This document shows, in pieces, positions 20,701-31,567 of a stretch of 34,804 nt of DNA. Under the pieces are notes generated by a model. It was given only the letters and a program-made list of their open reading frames with translations, did no database searches and had not been told where the DNA came from. A program made the translations under genes and the position numbers. Each line of letters begins with the position of its first letter. Within the stretch, counting starts at the first letter, position 1. Origin of the DNA: Trichoplax adhaerens (taxonomy: Eukaryota > Placozoa > Uniplacotomia > Trichoplacea > Trichoplacidae); the NCBI RefSeq assembly GCF_000150275.1, contig NW_002060961.1, positions 960,467 to 995,270 on the forward strand, given 5' to 3'.

Positions 20701-23700
20701 TTTTCTCTAACTTGCTGCTCCTCACACTCAATTTCTTTCTTTTGACTTTCCAATAAATGGACTGTTTTTAAAGCCTCCTGATAATTCTGATATGCCTGCT
20801 GCAGCTGCAAGAGTCGGTAAATGAGAAAGAATATTCTCACAATTCAAGCTGGAATGGGCTGCGAATTGACTGTTAGCATAAACTAATTAGATGCTCCGTA
20901 CGAGTTTTTCTTCATCGTTAATTTCTTCTTGGCATGTTTGCAATTCTTTTTCCTAATACAAATTCATGAGAAACAATAATATGCATACGAGTCGATTCTA
21001 ATTCAATAATTATCCATCAACTGCATGCATATTCTATCTTACTAATTCTGAGCTGTCTTCTTGCACAAATTCCGTACTTTTAATGTCTTCTATTTCCTTT
21101 TTAGTCGTAGGTTAGTTATGTTATAAAGTTAAATGAAAATGGATTTAATGTTCTTATACACAGCTGATTACCATGGAAAAGCTTACATTTTGTAATTCTT
21201 GAGTTTTATCTTGACAGGCTAACATAGCATCGCATATTGAAGCTAATTCTTCCTGTAGTTTTAGAAAAGAAATATCTATCATCATGCAGCAATCTCGTGA
21301 AAAAAGTATTGCATTCAGTGTACTATACCTTTTGAACTGAAATGACATTGGTAGTAAACTGGAATTGAAACTGTGATTTAGTAATAATTTGATTTATTTT
21401 CTCGGTTCGTTCCCTGCGTTTGCTATCATTAAACATACCAGAGAGTTGTTTAAGTTCATCCTTTATACATAATAATTTTGATATCTTATTTATACAAAAT
21501 AATTCCGATATCGCATTAGGATACCATTAGCACTTGATATACATCACTGAGCTAAGAAGATTTTATAACCTATCTTAAAGTTATATATAAAAATCTTAGA
21601 ATGATCTGGAATAAAGCTCAGATAGGTGACCATGCAGGTGAAAATAGGAATACAAACTATCAGGGCATAGCAACATTTACTATCCATCAAGATCGATGCA
21701 TGGCAATGCAAGATTGTAATCTAAGTGATATTGGCTTTACTATTTCCGTTTTGCATATTTATTCCACATAAATGAAGGGTCTAACCAATTACCTATCGCA
21801 AGATAAGAGCTAAAATCTAAATCTATCGCTCAACAATCTAATTTTGGTTTTTTAGAAAATATTGAATCTCTAATATCGGCTATTGTAAACACATGAATAA
21901 CTTTATATGCTATTGCAAATGACAGATGGTCATTGCAAGTTTCAGAGTTGTGTATAAATCAATCGTTGTTGATGATATGAAGCAAGAAACAATATTGCTA
22001 TTAGAAGCAACGATTATGGGATATTAATATTTTCTATTGGGATGGGGTAGACAAACAGGGTTGGAGCAATTTCGTTTTTGCTTTAGCTTTCCGATTTAGG
22101 GTAAACTAAGCTAAGGGTTTGATACATTAAGCAAATAATCAAATTCGGTCGGTCTACTGAGCAAGAAGAGTAGCTTAGCATTTAAAGTTGATCGTAGAAT
22201 AAAGATCTTGAAACCGCTTGGTTATCCTTTCATGAATTTTTCTACTTACTTAATTTCTTGCTGAACATCTTCAATTAGATAATCAATATGGGGGCGAGTA
22301 TTGGAATAGCATCGATGATTTTTGCCGACTTCAATGCTATCCCCAGTAAGTGTATAAGCCTAAATAGACCCAAAGATACAAATAGTAAATGGGATTTCTT
22401 TGATTCAAACAGATTTAATGATTTTTAGACACAAAGATATGAATAGCAAATGAGAATTTCCTTAATTTAAAGTAATTTTTAAAGGTTTAACTCATAATAC
22501 CACTTTCTTAATTCATGAAAGTGGACGGAAAAGATAGCTTAAATTTAGCCTACCGACCTGGAGCTGGTGTGCTTGTTGCTGGCACATAAATGCTCTGGCT
22601 TCTTGGCTACTTTCAATCAAGAGAGTTCTTTCGATTTGTTTCTGTTCGTGAATTAGAATATCAAAATTGAGCTTCGGAATATTAGAACTTCAAAGTGTTG
22701 AGTGAATAAAGAAGAAAAATGTTTCCGTCTTTTAAATTACAACTAAAATTGAAGTAGTTTAGGAAGCTGTTAAAGCTTCCAACTTTTCAAGAAATGCTAC
22801 CATCCAACCAGCATTCGATGGTATGGCCAAAATTGAAATAATTAAGCAAGCTTTTAAAACTTCAATTTTTCAATAAATGCTACCATCTAATGGCGATTCG
22901 ATGATGCAGCTAAAATTGATATAATTTAGCAAGCTGGCAAAAGTTGAAGCTTTTTGATAAATGGTAACATCTAACGATGATTCGATGATGCAGCTAAAAT
23001 TGAAATAATTTAGCAGGCAGGCAAAAGCTTCAACTTTTCATTAAATGCTACCATCCAACGATGATTCGATAATACTGCATTTTACAGCTGTCGCTTTAAT
23101 CATGAAACCGCTCGTACTATTCTAGTACTACTGGCACGACAAATGAATATTTTTTCACCATTAAAATGACAAGAGTATCCTTGTCTATTTTAAGGATTAC
23201 AATTATTCGACCGTGAAATCATTACCTGATCAATCAGACAATTGGTTATATTACAATTTTCCGCAATTAGCATATCCAACACTGTCTTATAAAGACCCTG
23301 TCCTTCCTGCAATGATAGTTAATAAGCAAAGACGATAGAATTCAAATGCGTTTTACAGCAATGCCTCTCCTAACTAGCCATGCCGCCATTCAGTAGCTAT
23401 TCTCTTTCTAAGGCAAATGAAACTTATAATGATAATTTACACCATCATCCATTCCAACTCATCTTACCGTAGTCGGGATATCATATGGCTTATCCTAGTT
23501 GAAAATGGCGAAATGAAATTACAGTGTAGACGTGTTAAATTGATTTTTTAGTTTAACAGAATAGATATTATAAACCTCTACCTGATAGCGACAAACGATA
23601 ACGGTTGGATACTTGGCGATTTTCATCTTTCGACAGACCTCTTTTAAAAGTTTGGCATCGTGGAAATTATGGCAGAGGAACGAAGTCAAGGCTCTACCAA

Positions 23701-26700
23701 GGCATCGCTCAATGGCTAAATTCCATTTTGGATCTCGAGTAGCAATATGGTAGCCTATCCATGACAAATCAAAGAAATTGATGACTAAACTGTCTCTAAC
23801 TTTCTTCCATAACTACGAAATTACCGCTATCACTTTCTAAACTAGTCAGGAACTATTTCTCTATCTCTGTCCTATAAGCAACAAGATTTTCATGGCGATA
23901 CCTAGTGGCCCATATGGATTCCTGTGAAATTGTCCACGTTGTTTCATTTCATGCAAATGGCGGATTAATTCTGGCATATAACTGCCATAAATAGCTAGTC
24001 TATTCCAGCGAGATGCTTTCAATCTGCCAGTTTCCTTTTCTAAATCGTTCAATTCCTGTTGCTGCATAGCAATATCTAACCTAGCCAAGTAATAAATTCA
24101 TTTCTTATCCAATCCAAGGTTTCATTTTAATCTCAGTAAATGTTATTTCGTATGATGTATATCAAAAATTGATCTACTAAGTACTGTAGTTGATTGAGTT
24201 GATCCTTTTCGGCTTTAATTTCTTCCGATAGTTGCAATTTTCGCTGAGCATAACTAGATAATGCTGACTTCTGGCCAGAAAGTTCTTTTTCGAGTAAGGC
24301 AAATTGCTTACCTGCCTGCCCTAATAGCCTTCTACAATCAACAAGTCCAGTAGAGGTAATAGATCAATTCGATATTTTATTAGCTTATGGTTATTTTTTG
24401 AGTGATTTATAGCCAATGGCAACAGTTCACTCTTCCATAATATTCTCACTTTTGATTGATTTCGTTAAATTTAGTCTCTAGGCCATAGTAAGTGTTTTTT
24501 AAATGATCGACATTACACTTGATAGATTCATACTTTTGCTAGTGAAGGGATGGTCAAGGAATTAAGAATCATTCCAGACGTAAAGTTATCCATTGAAATC
24601 GTTAGTATTCTATCCTTTCCTGTTTTAATGGACTCTACAAAGTGTTTACTAGTTATTACCTTCAAATTGCATTCGTCTCCTTTGGCACAATTATGTTCCT
24701 TCAAGAAGTCTTCTTTGCAAAGTTGAAGATGGCTCAATCGGTCGATTAATCGATTCAGTTCTCGTTCTAGCGCTTCTTTATCCCTTTGGCAATCTTGTGT
24801 ATATTTCTATAACGGGATTTAAGTATTTATTAAATTGAATTTTGTTTTAGGATACAAATTAAAATTTAGATAGAATATTCTTATTTTTAAACGGCTGCCA
24901 CAAATATTTGCTAAAAGTATTCGTTTCTACGCCGATTGAACATACTTCAATTTCAATTAATTCTTCTTCAATTTCAGCTCGACGAGAATAAACTTGCTGA
25001 GCTTGGAATTCAATCTGTTTCAATTTCTGACAATATATGAGTTAAAAATTGTCATGACTATCATCTCGTTAATGCAGTAGTCTAACTAGCGCTTTTTGTA
25101 CGATATATAAGGTAGATCAATCAATTAATTCTATTCTACCACGTTGAAAATTATTCCTAACGAATCGATCAGATCACAAATTCTATTCTGTTATACTGAA
25201 AAACATTTTATTTGTAAAATGAAGTAAAGCTCTAATTCTATTCTGTCATAGTTAAGGCCTATAACTCATTTATCATATGAAGAAAACTTGATCAAATAAG
25301 TATTTCATGTTATATTGGCTGAGGAACGAGTTCTAACGTTATAATAGTTAGGATTGCAATAATGCAATACTCTACCAGTGTAATTACGAATAGCTTACAT
25401 TTTCTTCTTGGTAGACGTAAGCCCAAGCTAATTCACTTTTAAGTTGGGTTAATTGCTGATTGATTTCATCAATTTGATCAAACAATTTCTGCCTTTCCAT
25501 TTTTTGTTCCAAATCATCTTGGAGTTCCTTCAGAGACTAGTCGAAGCCATAATCACAAACCGCTAAATAAAATCATGAGATGAATTGAAATAAATCATTC
25601 TCTTATCTTACCTCCTCTTCCTTATTCAAGATATCTTGCAAGATTCGTTGTGATAATTTTGCATAATTGCAATTATTAATGAGCTGAGATAGTTGAGTAC
25701 CTTTGAGGTAAAACTGATGGCAGAAGCAAACACTTAATAATATGGCGGAGGTAAAATTGCACTTTGCCAGTATACCAGGCGTTATAAGACATTTCTATAA
25801 TAGCTTATAACAATTTAAAATTTACTATAGGATCAAAATTGTAATGGTTCTGTTATTAATTTATTTCTACAGGTTAAATTTTGACATCTTATAGAATATG
25901 ATTAAAATTATGATATCATGGAGCCATGGATCTAAACGATTGTTTATGCAAGCAGAAAGTTGTTGCCGAACTTTCATATACATGGATTTACTGAGAATAT
26001 TAAGTAATATGGAGATAAATTGAAAATTCTTATGAAGAAGTAGCTTAGATATACACTATGCTACCATTCTTTACAATGATGGAATGGTCTTTGATATGTC
26101 ATTTTGAATGATACTAAATATATTGGCTATATTGCAACTCATGTTGTAGCATTTTAAGAGAAATTTTAAATTAATATGCTACCGTAATTAGTATACATTT
26201 TTTTCGTAATAAACATGGAAATAACTACTTTAGAGCTAGGAATATCTTATACTCTAGAAAGCGCTGATATTCCTTTCCGAACATTTTGATTACTACAAGT
26301 AAATTCCATCGATTCTATTCTGATAAAGTTGTCAATATAGTTTTAAGCAAATAATATCTAGAAATGTTTTGGAATTAAACGAGTACCTGATACATCTTGG
26401 AGGGATGATGGCTGCTTAAGAACTCTTTGCTAGCATCCTGAGTTAAAAAACAAACTGGATTATCGACTTGAATATCGAAATGGTCCAAGATTGCCATTAG
26501 CTCCTTCTTCTCTTCAGCAACAATGAATCCTAGTAAGAAATACTGTTTAGTTCCAGTAGGATTTTCTTTATTTCAATCATCCTGCTCAATACCATTATTT
26601 TAAATGCATGGCCTATCCAGCTCAAGCTAGAATACGAGTAAGCTATGTACCTTTCGAAGACTTTATCTTGTAGTTTGCATGGCCATCTTGCCATAAATCT

Positions 26701-28861
26701 CTTTGAATGATGATTTTACTACCAAATTTTTCCGGATAGTAACTGTCGGAACCATCATTTGCTAAGGTTATAATAATGCGAGCGTAACTATAATGTTGGT
26801 TTAATGATCAACCAATTTTAGTAAGGATTAAATATTTTTTAATAGCAAAATTTCAAAGTTCATTTTTGTTTAATATGATTTAATAAATACGTAAATGAAG
26901 TCTATTAAACGAATAGCCGTATTCAAGCCTATTCTTAGTATGCAAAATGAACGTGCAATAAAATTCAAAAAATTCTTAATTAAAAGACTAATTCTATATT
27001 CTACTCGCCACTGCTACTATCGATTTCAATAATGATTCATTTTAGTTAAAAATTGAATGCGGTCAGAATTAAGCGAAATGGGAGGAATAAAGATTTCATT
27101 TATTATAAATCTATTAACTAAAATTGAGATTATGCAAATAAATAAATTCGCTATAGCAATAATTACTCTATTAGTAATTCGACTTCCATAAATCCGATTT
27201 AAAATTAGAATTATACACGTGAATATATGATTATTTTTTCATCAGAGCAAAATCATACCAAAGATTAAACATGAAGATTCGTAGATATACTTGTATGACA
27301 TGTTGCATGATTTAAATCAAAAAAGGTCCACTATAACCTAATCTATCAGTAAAATGATCTATTAAATGCAGTTATAATCTACAAGATACCTGCTGCCTTT
27401 CTTAATTAGCCCTTTCATTGAGGTTGCTCGATTAGTTAATCGAGAGCGTCCACCCAAACCAACAATTATGCCCACCATGATTGCGCTTTTACCACCTAGG
27501 AGTAAATGTTTGGATTTATGTAGGTTATAATTAATTGTACTAGCTAAATGGTGAGGATTGTCTCCAATGAGCAATGTGCTATTTAATTTGCCTAGTCAAT
27601 ATCCTATAAAAACTTTTACTACCGACGTAAATAGGAGGCAATATAAGCAACAAATCTGCCATCTGCAATATCACTTAGTATTTATTCATTAATTTAAGTC
27701 AACTTAAATCTCAATTTTGAAATTTTTATCGCTAATTCAATATAGATTAAAGTATTCCTCATGCCTGCTATGAGGGATATGAGTGAAAACTAAGAAACCA
27801 TAGTAATGTAGTTCTGTTCAAATAGGACTTACTTCCATTATTTCCAATGATAAAGTTAACATTTTTACCAAAGGTAATTTTTAAATTTTTATGGCACATA
27901 AAATTGATTAATTGAATTTGCTGCAGTAATCCAGCTTCATTGCTAAAGCTTCCATGGTCCACTTTCTAGCATTTAGAATATAAAAATTCAATTTCAGCAA
28001 GAATAATTAGTTAATGTTCAACTTTGATTCCTTTAAACGGAAATTAGTTATGAAGACGTAAGAATATCAAGCTATTTGGCCTTGCCTTTGACTAAAAATC
28101 ATGTAGGTTCTATATTGATTAATTTATCTAGGAACTTGCTATAAAAACCTAACCTTGACTCCATTAGCAGTTGAATTTTTAACTTTACTGGCATGATGTG
28201 TCAGGTCATCGTCAAGATTGCAGATCTATATCGCGTATATTATATGCAATATTCTATAAGTAGATATTTACACTTTAGGGTTCGCTGTGATACGGCCAAA
28301 TAGTAGCATCATCAAACCTGTAGGACATCTGCTACTGCTTTTTTCTCTTTACCCTTGCCTATCGGCTTAATTGGCTGATTGATGCGATCACAGGCCTATG
28401 TTTGTCGTGAATGATTAGTAGTACACTCGTATATACAAGAAGTGATAAACCTAATTAGTGAATCCCTATTCAGTAGCCATCGCAGATATTCCTATCCTCG
28501 TGCTACGATTTTAGGCAAAAAAGTTCACCGGTTGTCGTAAGACTGTTTCTGGATTGCAATCTTCTGAGCTGGTGTCGCTACCATCTATTCCAATATCATC
28601 CTGTTAAATTATCAAATTAAAAATCGATCTTACAACCATCCCATAAAGTGATTCCCTTACTACGTTAAGTAGTTTATAAATAAAGCTTTAGCCATTAACC
28701 TGGCAATTGTCTTTAAGGTTAATTGTAGCCAAGCTTTTACCATTGGTGGCATTAATTTCTCCATCGGATTGATAGAAACGTGCTTTTTTGCTGATTCTAC
28801 TAGAAGGTAACACATCGCTTTCCCGAAACCGCTTTTCTGGCTTAATTCTATCCGTATAATG
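17718..28861 (-). CDS. SMC6: SMC6 copy A, SMC5/6 complex ATPase (first exon not identified)
   Basis: SMC6 pairs with SMC5 in the nuclear DNA-repair and genome-maintenance complex. Exons in order: about 28861-28700, 28600-28529, 28225-28154, 27965-27833, 27495-27390, 26787-26651, 26529-26387, 25713-25612, 25536-25399, 25026-24946, 24806-24660, 24532-24450, 24331-24185, 24080-23902, 23754-23558, 23494-23468, 23306-23226, 22641-22558, 22359-22250, 21413-21329, 21252-21187, 21096-21043, 20952-20902, 20804-20685, 19210-19073, 18994-18776, 18638-18474, 18326-18183, 17986-17889, 17796-17718. All phases join, giving 1086 codons from 28600 to the stop (human protein 1091 residues). Seen: Walker A GNNGSGKS after QLINFMCHKNL; ILDHFDIQVDNPVCFLTQ; two coiled-coil arms; hinge with YGPLGYHIATRDPKW; ABC signature [13 protein letters not shown]; Walker [12 protein letters not shown]; end IHQLQDPNQ. 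The start ATG is missing: no in-frame ATG precedes the 28700 exon end, so an upstream exon is needed. The 23558 end could be 23582. Confidence 0.93.
17797..17888 (-). other. GC-AG intron, last intron of SMC6 copy A
   Basis: On the minus strand the intron starts AG|GCAAGT and ends CTAG. This 92-base intron splits an AG-T serine codon (phase 2) between LSPQNM and NLKNFKN. The paralogue SMC6 copy B has the same intron in the same phase with AG|GTGAGG. Apart from the C, the copy A donor is a perfect consensus, as is typical of known GC donors. A GT donor two codons away would put a stop at the start of the next exon. Confidence 0.8.
19211..19760 (-). repeat. Tandem copies (about 110 bp) of an SMC6 acceptor and exon start inside an intron
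   Basis: The real exon 19210-19073 starts with acceptor CAACAG then AATGAAATTAAGCACAAAAC. Upstream in the intron the same junction recurs near 19322-19330, 19434, 19542 and 19650, with its polypyrimidine/TTCAA neighbourhood and the downstream TTACAATA-GAAAAATTAGAAAA portion. The two nearest copies keep the acceptor AG; the two farthest have CAACAAAATGAA and lose it. Period is 108-118 bases. Confidence 0.8.
22739..23075 (-). repeat. Intronic tandem repeat, four units of about 84 bp
   Basis: Lies in the SMC6 copy A intron between exons 23306-23226 and 22641-22558. Units begin near 22739, 22825, 22906 and 22990 at a phrase like GCAGCTAAAATTGAAATAATTTAGCA (plus strand) and contain AAATGCTACCATCTAACGATGATTCGATGA. 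Units three and four are the most similar. No coding potential. Confidence 0.8.
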
Positions 28862-28879
28862 CTGTACACGTTGTACAAA

Positions 28880-29735
28880 ATAACTAATGGAATAGAATAA
28901 AGAAATGATACTCGAACCGACAGCTACAAATATATGACGCTTGCCACAAGACAATAATCAACTTTAAGACTCCATATAACGACTACAAGACTTTAGTTCG
29001 TGAAATAGAAAAAAGAGACGATATTTGAACTCTTATTTGCAGATATATAACGACTGTAACAAAACGATAATCAATTTCAAGACTATATAAATGACTACAA
29101 GATATTCCTTTTTGGAATAGAATAAAGAGATGATATTCAAACCGTTACTTGCAGATATGTAATGATTGCAAAAAGACGATAATCAACTTCAAAGACTCAA
29201 TATAAATGACTGCAAGGCTTTAGTTCGTGGATTAGAATAAAGAAATGATAATCGAACCGATAGTTGCAGATATACGCTCATACAACGATTGCAACAAGAG
29301 CAAAACTAATTTTAAGACTTAATATAAATGACTACAAGACTTTAGTTTGTGGAATAGAATAAAGAAATAATACACGAACCAATAGTTGCAGATATATAAC
29401 GATTGCAACAAGACCACAATCAATTTTAAGACTCAAATATAAATGATCGTAAGACATCAATTTGCGGAATAGAATAAAAAAACATGATTTGAACTGTGGT
29501 TTGCAGAAACATAACGATTACATCAAGATGATAATCAATTTCAAGAGTCAATATAAATAACTGCAAGACGATAGATAACTTTAAGACTCAAGATGTAAGA
29601 CTATAGAATTTTAGTCCGTGAAACAGAATAAAGAAACGATATCCAAGCCGTTATTTGCAGATATGTAATGATGTATTAAGACCATAATCAATTTGAGACT
29701 AAATAGAAATGACTGAATGACTTAATAGCTACAAG
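28880..29735. repeat. Tandem array of about 115-bp units upstream of SMC6 copy A
   Basis: Seven units start near 28888, 29001, 29113, 29228, 29350, 29465 and 29619 at TGGAATAGAATAAAGAAATGAT. Each continues with a TCGAACCG-like word, TTGCAGATATATAACGATTGCAACAAGA, AATCAATTTTAAGACTC and AATATAAATGACTACAAGACTTTAG. Spacing is 112-122 bases except unit 6 at 154, which holds a partial internal duplication. The array edge touches the region from which the SMC6 N-terminal exon opens. Confidence 0.85.
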
Positions 29736-29865
29736 TCTTATCCCCAAATTTAATGATTTAACTTTGAAAAATCTCAAAGTCAATTTCTGCTGATCAGTTT
29801 GCAATTCTGGATATAATTAAAACTGTACATCCGCATAAATGTTGATATCCGAACGTGCGTGTATT

Positions 29866-31506
29866 TTACTTTTTTCCATCTAACGAGATGGCTAAGCTTT
29901 CCCTCAAATTTGATACTTTGAAAAGTAAATTGTAATCAGATGATATATTCTATTTGATCGTTGCTAATTAATTTATAATCTTAGTATGAAATTTGCCAAT
30001 TCGTTAAACTATAGCGCTGTTAAGTGATCCTTTAGAATAATACAGATTAATGAATTTACCTAAAGAAACCTCGAATATCTGTTGCATAAGACGGCATCGT
30101 TTCAAAAGATCAGTTAATCCTTTTTGCAGAGATTGACTACAGTCTGTAAATAATAATGAAAGTAAGAAATGGGAAGTGGCTTTTTAATCAAGCTAACAAT
30201 TTAAAGGGGAAATGATCCTGCGACATTCTGAAATCGTAGCGCTTAATTTAAAATCAGCGTAAAAAATATCACTAATTGCATTTAAAATACCAGTACTAGA
30301 CTTTTACAGCCGTCGCAACTTGATTTTAATGCATTGATAGTAAGTTAACCTCCTTAAGTGGCTAATTTTTAAAGTTCATATCCACATTGTTGGAACAATT
30401 TTGTTAATAATTGCTTAGATCTAAAGTTCCAGTAGCGAATGAAGACTGCCTTTCGATATTCCAAGTAGTGATAATAGACAAGGAATAAAACTTACTATTG
30501 CTTTTCCAAGATGTAAGAATACTTCGTTGCTATCAAATTAGAATAACCAAGATAGTAATTCCAGTGTCGTGACAGAACAGATCGGTTAAAACAATTTATC
30601 CTTTCAGTGTCATAAATTTATATCCAACTCAAACTTAAATCTCATACTGTACTCGGTTAATCTCTACTACCACAACGACAGCTGATATAGTATGCCATGC
30701 TAACTCAGTGCAAATAATCCACAACATCAAACATTGACCTATTACTAACTGTAAATTTAGGACAAAAATTGGATAATAATATTTAGTCGCTTATCGCTAT
30801 TAGCAATAATCTAAAATTATTTTGGGGGGTTAAGGCGATAGCTTAGTTGCACCGTCATCTAGAATGTAATGATCATCATGATCGTGGCCTCGATTTATGT
30901 TTATTAATGATTGTCGTGCTGCACATTATACAGATGCATGCCTAAACTGCTAGTAGAATACATTTGTGTATTCTATAAGACAACCATGGACCTGCTATGC
31001 AGGTCAGTAAATCAAATCATCACATCGACAGAAACATTAACGAATAAATGAACTTTATTAGAGTTATATCAGTCGCAATAACTCCCTTATAATCATTCAT
31101 AAATCGCTTGAAAGTATCATGGTTATCACCTAGTTGACGAGTCCAAAGATTGAAATTCGTATCGGTTGTAGCAGTCATAATACTAGTATAACGCACATTG
31201 AACAACATAATGATGTACAGTACAACAACATTGCTAGCAAGAAATTCAGCAAATGACGTCATCGCTAAATCTAGTGCAATTAATTTTAAAACAGACAACT
31301 TTTAACCGAAGAAAGTAAATGTACAATTGTAATAAACAGTGGATATGGCTAATGTTGAATACCAAAGATTGTAAAGAACAAGTTTGTAAAAATAGGAATC
31401 TAATTTCCAGCGTATAAACTCACCTTCTACTGCCATCAACAAGCTTAAAATCAATCTAGCCTGTACAGAATTATTAAACAGTAGATAAACAGTATAAAAG
31501 CGAACG
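29866..31506 (-). CDS. Possible small helical protein gene, unknown function (5' end not found)
   Basis: Four candidate exons chain in phase: 31506-31424, 30529-30496, 30136-30060, 29915-29866 (stop). They have GT donors (GTGAGT, GTAAGT, GTAAAT) and AG acceptors. The joined product, about 81 residues, is dominated by one amphipathic helix: FYTVYLLFNNSVQARLILSL, then MAVEATKYSYILEKQYQSLQ and KGLTDLLKRCRLMQQIFEVS, ending LAISLDGKK. I recognise no family. No start codon in the right phase could be placed, and the first exon would fall close to or inside the 3' end of SMC6 copy B. It might be a real gene, an alternative 3' extension of the upstream gene, or chance. The agreement of three junction phases is the main support. 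Confidence 0.4.
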
Positions 31507-31539
31507 CTTTACGGATAATAAGCATTTAACACTACAGTT

Positions 31540-31547
31540 TTATTTAA
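31540..31547 (-). terminator. Probable polyadenylation signal of SMC6 copy B
   Basis: Read on the minus strand, AAATAAAAC contains AATAAA about 20-25 bases downstream of the SMC6 copy B stop codon. This is very close to the stop, so the 3' UTR would be short. Confidence 0.4.
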
Positions 31548-31567
31548 AATACAGAAATGGACATATT

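Noticed and set aside
21329-22250. Frameshift in SMC6 copy A after QQEIK, suggesting a pseudogene
   Set aside because: Using the acceptor at 21413 (AACGCAG) restores phase and gives ERTEKINQII; the apparent shift came from a wrong upstream acceptor.
25700-26386. Missing microexon in SMC6 between KMYQ and GTQLSQ
   Set aside because: Moving the acceptor to 25713 adds FYLK in frame and matches human FFMKATQL, so no microexon is needed.
28688-28954. 88-codon frame read as the SMC6 N-terminus
   Set aside because: The frame has no ATG at its start (TTG), and its first 20-odd codons lie inside the tandem array. Only the part from about 28861 down looks coding (KPEKRFRESDV, SKKARFYQSDGE).
31020-31298. 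92-codon minus-strand ORF with a hydrophobic stretch
   Set aside because: No homology recognised and no clear exon boundaries; it falls in the largest intron of the possible helical gene. Kept out as chance ORF.
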